From Rhizophagus irregularis (taxonomy: Eukaryota > Glomeromycota > Glomeromycetes > Glomerales > Glomeraceae): a DNA stretch of 64,000 nt. Position numbers and translations under genes: made by a program. The notes under the pieces are model-generated. The model saw nothing but the letters and a program-made list of their open reading frames with translations. It ran no database searches and was not told the origin of the DNA. The stretch spans positions 1,736,001 through 1,800,000 of the forward strand of contig NC_089440.1 of NCBI RefSeq assembly GCF_026210795.1, read 5' to 3'. Shown here in pieces: positions 12,489 to 23,600 of the stretch (the first letter of the stretch is position 1; each line of letters starts with the position of its first letter).

Positions 12489-14132
12489 TTGAAGAAATTT
12501 TTTTTCACATATATATATATATTATATAAATATATATAAAAAAAAAATTTTTTTTTTTTAATATAACAATCTTTTTTTTTTAAAAAAAAAAAAAAAATTT
12601 TAATAATATGATTTTCAAAAATTAAATTGAAACATAACAGATATATTTGGTAATAAGAACTATCCTTGAACACCTTGTAAATAAGAATTGAGTAAAAAAA
12701 AAAAGGGGATCCGAAAAAAATTCAAGATAGACAACTTTTTTTTTTAAGAGTGGGAAAAACAATAAATCTTAACAAATAATTTTTTCTCGTTGTACAATGA
12801 CATAAATGAGCCATTCTAACTTGTGATTCGTTATCAGATATGTATAAATTCAAAAAAGGTTAAATAAGATTTGAATCTTTTATTTTATTTATAGATTTTC
12901 TCAAAAGTTTAACATATATACTCCCTAAAATAATACAATGAATCAACGTTTTCCAAAAATAGATCAAATTAAGGAAAAAAAAAGATGATAGAAGGTAATA
13001 GTCACATGCGATTTATATTAAAGAAGAAAAGAGGAAAAAAAAAATTTTGGGCTGTCATATGATGATCAGATTTCCTCATCGAAACAAACAAAAAAAACAA
13101 AAAAAACATCCATTTTAAAGTTATGAGAATAATGAGAATTATTGAGAATTATGAGTTGGGTTTATACCTCATAGTAGAATAGAAACAATACCATTTAGTT
13201 CCATCATCTTTCATGTGAAATGAATGCATGCAAAGTGATAAACCGCAGCAAATATTTTACTTTATCACTTGAAAAAAAAAAATCTCTCACGGTCCGTTAA
13301 ATAAATGCCTAATGTATTATTACGCACGTACCCCTTCAAACTTTTTTTAAAATTTATTTGTAACCTTATTATAGGATTGCACGTAATCCGAAGTATTAAA
13401 AACACATGTTTACGTTTGACATAAATATCTAATTTAGGGCTAAAAAAGGGCGCGCGACAAAAAAAGATGCCAAAACATCTAAATATCGGCAATTTCCGCC
13501 TAATAACCTGATCCCCTTATCTTTTATGTTAATCGCGTGAGAAAATTTCCAAATCGCAAACTTCGTGCAATCAAATAAATAAACGCTATTGAGTTTTTTT
13601 TTTTGCAGCTTTTTTTAACTTGCTATAAAATGATTCCATTCAAAAAAGAAATTTAATGAAAACTTTTTCGACTTTTTTCAATAAATATCTGTATTCATTC
13701 TTTCCCTTCGAAACAAAGAACTTTTCCTTTTTCAACGTGTTCTTTGATTAGATTATATGTATGCGTATGTAAAATGAATGAAATACGCGAGAAACGAGAT
13801 TTTTAGATTTTGTGATATTGATAGATATGATCAAAAAGTTTCGGTAATGGTTCAATTTTTTTTAATTATAAATATCAGTCCTCTTGAACCTACCTTTCAA
13901 TTCATAATTTTAAATCTTAACTTTTTACTCCTCAATTTTAACACTTTTTTAATCTCTCGCTTTTCACACATTTTAATCTTCTCACACATTTTCACATTTT
14001 TTATACTTTTTAAACTTTAAATAAATAAATAAATAAAAAAAAAAAAAAAAAAATCACAAAAAAAAAAAAAAAATAGCCCACAAAAAAATTTCAAAATAGA
14101 ACACATATAGAATACATACACACTTATTCCGC
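12489..14132. other. Intergenic region, no gene seen
   Basis: A/T runs and (TA)n just upstream of the kinase gene. The open frames at 13265-13492 (-) and 13778-14020 (+) have no recognisable motif and end in homopolymers, so I do not call them. Confidence 0.5.
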
Positions 14133-14195
14133 GCTGAAAACGCTGAAAACGCTGAAAACGCTGAAAACTCTGAGAACGCTGAAAACGCTCAAAGC
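14133..14195 (+). repeat. 9-bp tandem repeat GCTGAAAAC
   Basis: Units at 14133, 14142, 14151 and 14160 are identical. Units at 14169, 14178 and 14187 drift by one to three bases. The 9-bp period preserves the reading frame into the degenerate ORF that follows. Confidence 0.85.
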
Positions 14196-14605
14196 AATCA
14201 GCATATAAATCTGATGAATCAGAACTTTAATCAATACGGGAGATCAGCCCGGATTGAAATGCCTGACAGGAAATTCTTTAAATTTAATCAATTCGGTATT
14301 TCAAATTTTTTACTAATGTATTATTCTATTGATCAAAGTAAACTGCTCAAAGAAATTGATTTCAATAATTTAAATGAATATTATGATTTATTACACATTA
14401 TTATATTATATTGTAAATTAGAAATACTTATATACAATTATTATAGGGAAAGCAATATTTATGGATTTGACCTATTTAATATAGATATGCTTCGAAAATT
14501 TCGAGCTTCGTTGTAGATGGTATACTTTTAAGTGATGAAGGATGTTATAACGATGATGAATTGCTTCAAAAAGTTCGAGTTTCATTTGTAGTTTTATATA
14601 TTTAG
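14133..14605 (+). pseudogene. Degenerate ORF preceded by Ala-Glu-Asn repeats
   Basis: The frame from 14133 begins with six 9-bp repeats encoding Ala-Glu-Asn, or Ser-Glu-Asn once, then runs through an ATG at 14214 to a stop at 14516. The frame is open back to 14100 without an ATG. Residues after 14214 look protein-like (acidic, with FNQFGISNFLL and YYDLLHIIILY). Directly after the stop, the next frame continues a coherent sequence (VVDGILLSDEGCYNDDELLQ) to 14605, which suggests a frameshift. The family is not recognised. It could also be a 3' exon of a gene whose 5' part I cannot see. Confidence 0.35.
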
Positions 14606-14855
14606 AAGGTCATTCAACTTTATAGAAAGATTATCGATAGTCCATTATGTTCACACATTTTGTAATTTCTCTCATTTCTCTCATAATTTTGTTATATAAC
14701 TTATTTTATTAATTGTTCCTAGATTACTTATATTTACAACTTTTATCGATAGTTTATTTCTCACATTTGTAAAATTTATCACATATATAATCTTTTTATT
14801 AATAAAAAAAAAAATTTTTTTTTTACTTACTCGCGCGACCCAAAAAGGAATAATT

Positions 14856-15665
14856 TCAATAGAAACAAACGCCAAACGCCATGATTGTGCATACAATGGA
14901 ATCCTAAATAAGTAAAATTGGTTAGATTCACGTGATAAATAATTATAATAATTATATTTACTTACATTCTTGAAAGTTTCATGTGCAACATTGTCGGTAT
15001 CCATATCCCAAGCACAAGTACATTGGATTCTAAATATATTTTTTTTTTAAAAAAAAATACTTTTTAATTTAGTTTGGATAAACTTGATAAAATTGATAAA
15101 TTTACCTTGCCCCAGCACATTTATTCTCCATAATTGTTACGTTAACGATATATTTATATCGAGTCAATTCTAAATCTATTAAAATTATTTGTCATTTATT
15201 ATCGATGTAATGTAAAAATCATTAATCAATCATGTTGTGTTCTTACCTATTAATTTTTGTTTTATTTCGTGAGAAATTTCATGAGCCCAACCTGGAGCTT
15301 GATCCTTATCATATAACGCATTATTTAACCTTTGATTTAAAATTTGCTGAATGAGTGTTCTCGCAATAGAAGGTTTAAATCTATCAAATTAATAATTCGT
15401 ATATCATTAGAATGTTCGACAAAAATCAAATAAATAGAAAGTGTGTCGTAGTACTTATGCGTTACGGTAGAAAAAAAAAAATTCTTTACTTTTGCTTATA
15501 ACTTGGACGAAGAGAAAAATTCGAATCGTTTGATCCGCGACGTTCAAGATCAAAACCATTATTAATTAATGGTGGGAAGTCAAAGGGTTTTTGTAGTTCT
15601 TCATATTGATTTTCTTTATTTTCTTTATTTAAAAACTCATCTGTTACAATTTCTGAAGTTTCCAT
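14856..15665 (-). CDS. Tctex-type dynein light chain (163 aa)
   Basis: Five exons: 15665-15490, 15380-15247, 15175-15106, 15029-14966 and 14903-14856. All introns are GT-AG and the phases agree (492 nt, 163 aa plus stop). The first 60 residues are acidic and disordered. The Tctex1 domain fills the rest, beginning at KFKPSIART. Its diagnostic parts are RYKYIVNVTIMEN, the central GARIQCTCAWDMDTDN block and the C-terminal beta strand VCTIMAFGVCFY ending directly at the stop. Family members are the 14-kDa cargo-adaptor light chains of cytoplasmic dynein, which dimerise and hold the dynein intermediate chain. The N-terminal extension makes this closer to Tctex1-domain-containing proteins than to minimal DYNLT1. 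It is a core housekeeping gene at the edge of the transposon-rich region. Confidence 0.9.
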
Positions 15666-16682
15666 TTCTTTTTCTTTTTATATATATATATATATATTCA
15701 CAATATATACAATGTAAATATCTTTATTTTTATTTATTTGATAAAAAATTTTTCTTTTTTACAAGAGAAAAAGCCGTTTTATATAGAATAATAGGTACGT
15801 GTTTTTTAAGATGATAATCATGCTATTTTTTGTAATGTATATGCAAATTTATGTATCAATGATTAAACAAATTGTGAAAGTATGTTGATCATGATAATCA
15901 TCCGTTTTACAGATTCTTTGAAATGCGCAACCTGCATTCTTAAAATTTTTTTTTAATTTGACTCAAAAAATCTTTTGATTATCGCAATAACAAAAAGTCC
16001 TGGTTGCATTAAATTAAATTTTGTACTGTAAAATTTTTTTGAGGGCTAGATTGATCTATGTGTTCAAGGCAGGTATCATCGTAATTTTCAAAATTCCTAT
16101 TATATAATGTTTGTTTTATAATTTATTTATATGTCTCGATTTCCATTATTTGTCTAACATTTCCTTAGTTCGGAAAAAATTGTTATACAGTTTGATATCA
16201 TATGAATATTACAATTAGAGCAAATAGTTTAAAATAAAATATAAAAAATTGATTTTTTTACTTTACAATTATTAACAGTAATTTTTAATTATAAAAGTTC
16301 AAACCTTTAGTATTTCCAATAATAAATACTCATTGGATAAAATCTTAATATTTTTAGAATACTTAAAAAAAAATAAATAAATAAAAAGAATCTTAATTTT
16401 TTTTAAGAAAGTATTCAATTAATTTAATATTTTAAATACATAAAAAGTTAAATATATAATAAACTTGTAATTACATAGTAGTTTAAAATTTATAACAAAT
16501 TTAAAAGCTAAATTATTTTATTATAATTATTATAAATTCTTTAAAAAGGCATAATATTATAATTTTTTAAGTTATTTCAGTTTTATAAAATCTTTAATAA
16601 TTTTACATCAATATTATAACTAAATATATAATGTATTTTTTACTAATAAGTTATGTTATATATATATATATTATTTATATTA
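15666..16682. other. Intergenic, no gene seen
   Basis: A/T-rich DNA between the dynein light chain gene and the transposon region. No coding or repeat structure was recognised. Confidence 0.5.
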
Positions 16683-16756
16683 GTTACAGGACCAAATGAT
16701 TGGATGAAAATGACCACATAATGGTCATTTTCACCAATTAATGAAGAATCTGTAAC
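16683..16756. repeat. 74-bp imperfect palindrome (foldback)
   Basis: Begins GTTACAG and ends CTGTAAC (with a small slip). The centre TGAAAATGACCA / TGGTCATTTTCA is a perfect 12-bp inverted repeat around a CATAA loop. The arms match over most of about 34 nt. It may be a tiny foldback element or the end of a decayed transposon. Confidence 0.7.
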
Positions 16757-17310
16757 TGATATAATCTTATATCCAATAAAAGTATTATTATTTTAATACT
16801 TTTAATTATACATTAATTATAATACCATAAATAAACTTTATATTTAACTTATATAATTTTTTATAAATTTTATTTTATATTATTTTTAGAAGCTTGCTAA
16901 TTAGCACTCTAAGTGAAAATCACATAAGGTGATATCACTCAGGTGATTTCACTGGTATCTGACTTATCATGTAATTTTATTATATTAAAAATCTAAAATA
17001 GCAACTTTCAATCTTGTATTACCATTAATCATTAAACTATCATGCAATTTATTATATTACTAATATTTTTATTAGTCATTACAGTAAATTAATACATTTA
17101 GATGTTGAAAAAAAATTTTTTTTACACTTTTAGATATTTGAACATCTTGGAGCATAATGTTCAACTTGATTACAATTTTTACATCTTTCTTTGTTTTCCC
17201 TCTTAGCTTGCTGCAACATCTTCTTTATGATTATTTTTATTAGTAGTATTAATTATATCCTAAATATATCTTACTTTCTTTTTTTGAGTTTCATCACATG
17301 ACTTATACCT

Positions 17311-17730
17311 AATGTTGGATAATTGGACAATTGGACGTTTTTCAAAACCTATCCAAAACTTATCTAAAACCAAAACCTTTTTTCATTGAACAGGTTTTGG
17401 ACAGATCACATGATAAAAAATTTAACTTTAGCCAGAATTATGATTAATTTTAGCTAATTTTAATTTTAGTTCAATTATTAAATTACTTAAATTACTTCAA
17501 AAATCTTTAAATAATATTATTTATCATTTAATTTATTAAATATTTACTTTTTTAACATTTTAACATTATATTTTTATTTTATTTTTAGTTTCAATTAATA
17601 AATATTAGGACTTTTGAACAGGTTTAAACTGTTTAAAACTATATTCAAAACTATGTCCAAAACTGATTTTGGACAGTCCAAAATTGTCCAATTAAAAAAA
17701 CCAATTGGACAAGTCCAAAATTTAACATTG
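17311..17730. mobile_element. 420-bp MITE-like element with 9-bp target duplication
   Basis: The perfect direct repeat CTTATACCT (17302-17310 and 17731-17739) flanks a segment whose ends are imperfect inverted repeats (AATGTT... / ...AACATTG) rich in the word TTGGAC. No coding capacity is visible. A 9-bp duplication is typical of Mutator-like elements, so this may be a non-autonomous MULE. It lies inside the older transposase relic, between the SWIM finger and the zinc knuckle. Confidence 0.75.
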
Positions 17731-18179
17731 CTTATACCTATTAAGTTATTGATCTTTATATCTCATTTGCAATAGATTACTAATATGCATAGAAATTACA
17801 TTTTCCTGCTAGTCAGATAATTCTGACTTTACACTTTTAATAAAATATTCAATTTGATTGATAAATTTATTGACTTTGTCAGTTCAAAAATCAAGTGCCT
17901 TTTTAGTATATCCCATACCAAACCCATATTTTTGTTTAGGACCTTGAGGTTATACAATACTAGAAGTTTGCCTAAAATTTGCAAGATGTTAAAATGATAA
18001 TCGCAAACCTATTTCTAATTTATTTTCTTGGTATACCAGTTCTTTATGTTATTGTTTGATATTATACTTATTATAATTATACTATCCGTTGTTAAAGAAT
18101 AAAAAATATATAAAATTGTGTATTAATTGAATAGGACATAACTTGAAAGAAATGCCTACACATAATTCCTTTATTAATA

Positions 18180-18351
18180 CAGTTAACCCTTGTTATAACA
18201 AACCCTAGAGTTCAGACTTCAACTTCGCTATAAGATTATAGTAAAGATTTTAAGAAATTTAATTGGTTAATTCGTTATAGCAAGGGGAAATTTATTATAG
18301 TTGTCTGAAAAATTCATTATATCAAGGGTTTGCTATATCAAGGTTTGACTG
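18180..18351. mobile_element. 172-bp mariner/pogo-type MITE
   Basis: Flanked by TA on both sides (18178-18179, 18352-18353). The ends are inverted repeats beginning CAGTTAACCCTTG and CAGTCAAACCTTG, matching at 23 of the first 27 positions. The TA target site and CAGT-type terminus fit the Tc1/mariner/pogo superfamily. It has no ORF. The insertion separates the CxC and CxH halves of the SWIM finger in the decayed MULE transposase. Confidence 0.8.
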
Positions 18352-21204
18352 TAAGCCAAAGACAGGTATATAAATACAACCCATCATCAAGTAAAATAAT
18401 ATGTTGTAGTTCAGATTTTTGTTCACAATGTTTAGTTGCTTTCCATACTTGCCGAATACTATTATAAAGTATATTTTTAATTAATAAAGAAAAAATTGAA
18501 GTTGATCATAATCATTCTCTCTGATCATTTCTTGTTAATAGAAATCATCTACCATCTATGAAAAAAAATAAAAAAAAGGGAAGTATTTTTTTTTAGTAAT
18601 TGTCTTTATTATTTTAAATAAGTACTAATAATTTTTCTTATTAACCATTAGCAATATACTTACTTTTAAGAGCAGTAACCAATCTTCAATTAATTCTACA
18701 TCATAATATAATGATTGGGCTATTTAATCACATTATTTTTGAAGAATCTATGGTATTAAAATATTCTTGCAGAATCTTATCAAGTTTTGGAAAATATTCA
18801 TCTATAATTGATAGTATTCCTTTAGTAAGAATTTCATTTTTACATTCGTTTAATATTGCTTTTTTTTCAATTGTTGATCAAATATTTTTTGAACTTCTTT
18901 AATAACATCAATCAAACACAAAGATTTATTTAATCTATCTTTGATTATTTTATTAGTAGATTCTACCCATTGTATACTTTGAATTCCCACTGTAAAATTC
19001 TGATTGATAGCATAATAACAAGTCCAACTACTTTTACAAGAATATAAAACTCTTATAAGATATTGTTCACAAGCTGAAAATTCATCAATAAGTGTATTTC
19101 ATTTTATTTCAAATGTTTTATGACATAAAGAATTGCGCATTTCTAAAAATTTAGCATGAAAAAGTTCAAATTGATTATGTAATTTTCCTTTAAGATTCTT
19201 TTTTAGATTTAAATCTATATGAAAAATACAATGAAAATAGTGTATTTTTAAATAATTTGTCTTTATGGCTGATATTAAGGCTGGATCAGCATCAGAATAT
19301 AGAATTGTTAGTGTAAGATCACAAGAATTTTTTAATTCTTGTAAAATCTATATGAAAGTTGCTTCTGTTTCATCTTCTAAAATTGCTGCAACTACTATTA
19401 TATTTCTAAAATTATTATTAATTACAATGATTAGCATTCATATCATATCAAATTGATTAATTTTGGATATCATATCAACCATCACAATATTATGGTATTT
19501 TTCATATACATTAACTTGATCAGGTAACATCTAAAATAATGAATTTAATCTTCTTTCTCCATGATCAAAGTATAGCTTTATGATCCATTTTGGATTAACA
19601 TCTTTTTTTAAGTATAGCTTAATAAGCATTTGACATGCATCATTTTTAATAGGTTTTGCTTATTTTTTTAAATTGTTGACTTAGATCTTTCTTATTAATT
19701 ACTTTATTTGAAATTGAGATTACTAGTAAATTATATTGAGTTGATATGTTTAATTTTCCTTTAATCATCTAAAACTTTACTTTCTCAAGCATTTTATCTG
19801 TCAATTTTCAGAATTTTAGGGCTATCTCAGTAATGCAAGGATTCATATCATGATTATATATTCCAACTATACTATTAATATGAATACTATTTTTAGATTT
19901 AGGAAAAGAAAGATTAATATGCTAAAGACATTCAATTATTTTAGAATCCCTATCCCTTCTATTTTCTTCTAAAATAACCTTTTGAATCTCATAAGTTCAG
20001 GCATATGAATATTCATATGTTCTACATCTTGTTATTGTACTATCAAGTTAGATTCAATATACATTTTTTTTTATGAAAAGAAAATTCCTGTTACTTTATA
20101 TATTCATTAAAGTATGATTCAGTGAGTTCCTATGTTTCAAATTCCATCCCTTGATCATTTAATTCTAATTTATTCTCTTCTTCCTCATATTCGCTATCAT
20201 CATATTCTTGTTCTTGATAATTAAAATGTCTATCTTTATCATCTGAAACATTATACTAGTGGCTATTTATTTTTTCATCTTCCAGAAAATCATACCTATT
20301 TATATTCTTATTTTCCGAAACATCTATTTTTCTTACATTTCCTATTTGGATTTCATTAAGTATATCATGATCTTCAAGAAATAGATCAAAAGAATCATAC
20401 AAAGAACCATAAAATTCAAATATCGGTAAGTCAGAAGATTCATATTGATAACCATTAAGCAAGTTTGAACTACTATATGGAGAACCATAATAAGAGTTGA
20501 ATAATATATTGTAACTATAAAAAAAATTTGGGTTTAAAATATTTTCCATTGTAAGTGGTTTTATTAATAGTTTAAAGTTTCATAGTTTCATATAGATTAT
20601 TATAATTGATATGAATTTGCTTTAGGAAATGATGTTTTAGAAAAACAGAATAAGATACGTGCTTATAAATAGTAAAAGTTAAAATTTTCTTTAAAAAACA
20701 ACACGTTAGTGTATATCAGAATTTTTTTGAAAGAAATGAACTTAAATATAAATTATATTATTATATAAGCAATGGCAATTTTGTATCACAACCATTTATT
20801 ATTCGTGTAATATTTATCAGGTATTATCAATTATCGCCTGCTGTAATTATTAAATTTAAATAATTTAATTACCTTCCGAATTATATCAATAAAATTAATC
20901 AGGTGATTTTACCTGAATTATATTAAAATTATATAAAAATTATCAGATTATTAAATCACCTAGATGAAAATAATTAAAATCATCCTGAATGTAAATCATT
21001 AGTTATATTTATATATATAAATAATATAAATTACTTTTAAATTATAGCTTTATCAATAAGACTACTGTATAATAATATTTCACTCTGTTTTTTATTAAAA
21101 TCTTATTTTAAGCATAATTTGAACTGATTTTTAAACATTAAAATGTAAATTAATAAATGAACTGAAAATTTAAATTATTTAAATTAAGGTAGTAAAGTTT
21201 AGAA

Positions 21205-21525
21205 ATTATAACTACAGAAGAAGCTGATAATCAGACTGAAACTGTAACTTATATGTCATACTTATAAATATTAGAAGAAATAATAAGCAAATATGAAGCT
21301 GATATTGAAATTACCACTCACTTTGCTGGTGAAGAAAAAACTGCAGTTAGAGAAATTGTAAAAGAAGGCCCTTCTAGTTCTAAAATACTTAATGATGAAA
21401 TGTATATTGGCATTGCTCAAAAACCAACCAGTTTTTCAATCAAATCAATTCTTAATGATGAATCAAATAAGTCAAGTATAAGCATGAGCAACAAAAAAAG
21501 AAAATTTGGTAAATTCAATAACTAA
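21205..21525 (+). pseudogene. ORF relic of unknown family
   Basis: One frame of 106 codons with a single stop (TAA at 21265). Its composition is protein-like and richer in G+C than the surroundings, with TEEADNQTETVTYMSYL before the stop and THFAGEEKTAVREIVKEGPS and a basic KKRKFGKFNN end after it. It could be the 3' end of a decayed transposon gene. Not recognised. Confidence 0.35.
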
Positions 21526-22057
21526 TCATATATTATATCAATTTTATATTAATTTATTTATTATATTCTATCATTTTTTATATTAAATCTTAAAATTGAT
21601 GAAGAAAAATCTATTATAGAATATTATCTGCAATATTTGAATTTAGTAAAACAATTCAGAATTTTCATAAATACTGAAAAGAAAATTTGACTCTAAGTGA
21701 CAAAACTAAAAAAAAAGAATATAAAATTATAGCAAATAAAAAGTAATTAAGGCGATTAATACTTTCAAGAAATAAAAACTTATTGAAATTCTTAATGATT
21801 TTTAAATTTATAAGGCTTAGTTTAAGATTTTAATTAAATTTTACTTTTTCTATGTTCATTAACTTAATTTGTTAACAATCTAATTTATACTTAAAGCTTG
21901 TTTAATAATAATAAAGTTTATAATCATTATCTATTATATATCAGAAAAAAATAACTTTATTATCTCCATTATATGAGAAGAATTATAAGACTTAACTAAA
22001 AACTCTTACTAAAAAATAGGAGATGTATGACATATATTTTTTGATATTACTAAACTA

Positions 22058-22235
22058 CCATATTTTATTAAAATTAAGCACCTTCGAAAATAAGCATCCC
22101 CATAAACTTTTCAAAATTTTTTATGCAAGTTTATATATATATTTCTAATAAAAATAATATCAAAAATAAGCATCATCCCAAATTTTCATTCATAACTCTT
22201 GCAAATTGGGGGTGCTTAATTTCAATAAAATACGG
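22058..22235. mobile_element. 178-bp TA-flanked MITE
   Basis: TA dinucleotides flank both ends (22056-22057, 22236-22237). The terminal repeats CCATATTTTATTAAAATTAAG and CCGTATTTTATTGAAATTAAG match at 23 of 25 positions, continuing into GCACC. It is non-coding. The size and TA target resemble the mariner-type MITE at 18180-18351, but the terminal sequence is different. Confidence 0.75.
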
Positions 22236-22449
22236 TACTATGAGTAAAGTACTTTTGCAATTTGTTTTATTATTAAAAATTAATAAAGAAAGGTAAAATA
22301 TAAATTTTATAAATTAAAAATTAAATATCACTCTTATATTTTACTTGTAATCTAACATTATAATTCAAATCTAATTTATATTTACTTTTATATAATTCAT
22401 ATAAAGATTTGTAATGCTCAAGTTCAGTTAGATTATCCTGAAAAAATAA

Positions 22450-22730
22450 ATAAAATTAAAATTATAAAGTTATTCAGAAATAAAAAAAAATGGAAAAAAA
22501 AGGTGGACAAAATTATCTAGAGATGAAAAAAAGTGGTAAAAATGAGATAAAGTTATCCAGATAAAAAAAAAGCAAAAAAAAATGGATTAAGTTGTTCAAA
22601 GACAAAAAAAAGTGAACAAGATTGTCTAAAGATAAAAAAAATGAATAAAGTTATTCAAAGATGAAAAAAAAAGTGAATAAAATTGTCTAGAAATGAAAAA
22701 ATGAATAAAGTTGTTCAAAACTAAAAAATG
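22450..22730. repeat. Degenerate tandem repeat, about 36-40 bp unit
   Basis: Successive copies of AAAGTTGTTCAAAGATAAAAAAA and a GTGAATAAAATTGTCTAGA variant alternate through the interval with A-run length changes. No open frame. Confidence 0.65.
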
Positions 22731-23485
22731 AATAGAAATAAAATAAAGGAAAAAAAAATAAAATTATCCTATACCTTATTGATAAATGTAAAATTTAACA
22801 ATGATTCCTTTAGTTCAAAATATATATAATCTTTATTTTTTTTTATGATATTTTTACTTTATCTTATTTAAAAGTACACAAATCAATTTTTTTATTTATC
22901 TTTATCTAAATAAAAGAAAGTATTGTTGAAATTAAGCTTTCATTATCATCAGGTAAATAAATTTTTTTCTGCAAATTTTTGAATTGAAAATTGAACAGAA
23001 TGTTTTAACATTTCTAAAATATTTATTCAATATTTTAAAAACTAATACTTTATTTTTATTTTTAAAATAAAGAGTGAAGATAGCAATTAAAGTACTAAAA
23101 ACTGATATTTATTTAATTGATCAAATAACAACATGTGATAACATGATTATTTTGATATGTAAGTAATTGTAAATTGTAATATGTTTAATATAATGAGTTT
23201 GATATAATAATATGATATAATTGTTAAAAAAATGTATAATATATTAATTATAACTGAATAATTTTATATATTATTATTATTTAATTGGATTTTAAAAATA
23301 TTTTGACAAGAAAAATTTTTTCGCTTTGGTGAGAATATTTTACAAAAAAATGATTATGTAAAGATAATCTATAGCTAATCATAATTTTCAACAATTCAGC
23401 TTTTTGGTATTAATATATTTTGATATCAAAATTCTTATTTTTAATATAAAACTTTAGTTAAAATATTGTATATATTTATATATTT

Positions 23486-23600
23486 ACAAATTTTGTAAAT
23501 TATTTGCAAATTTGCAGATTATTTGCAGATTTATAGATTATTTGTGGATTTGCAAATTATTTGCAAATTTGTGAATTATTTGCAATTACAAATTTGTGAA
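23486..23600. repeat. Repeats of ATTATTTGCAAATTTG
   Basis: Six to seven imperfect copies of a 16-18 bp word follow one another, some as self-complementary TTTGCAAA. No coding role is seen. Confidence 0.6.

Larger units (their letters stand above)
17130..20549 (-). pseudogene. Decayed Mutator-like (MULE) transposase gene
   Basis: Starts at the ATG at 20549 with 97 intact codons, then carries several in-frame stops and frame slips. The DDE core is readable in the 19.5-18.9 kb part: first Asp near 19475 (VMVDMISKIN), second Asp near 19290 (YSDADPALISAI), then FHCIFHIDLNLKK, and the Glu near 18962 (VESTNKII). It continues with a SWIM zinc finger (CTC near 18385, CRH near 18150) and a C-terminal CCHC knuckle (CKNCNQVEHYAPRC) ending at the stop 17130. 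MULE transposases have this order: FAR1-like N-terminus, DDE, SWIM, knuckle. Several stops sit where the family has Trp (TGG to TAG or TGA). Two MITEs interrupt it, at 18180-18351 and 17311-17730. I could not identify the terminal inverted repeats of the MULE itself. Confidence 0.85.

Noticed and set aside
14681-15004. 107-codon frame inside the dynein light chain gene
   Set aside because: Reads through the last intron; the spliced exon restores the family's C-terminus (VCTIMAFGVCFY) instead.
18711-19456. Plus-strand frames in the transposase region
   Set aside because: Antisense shadows of the MULE transposase relic.
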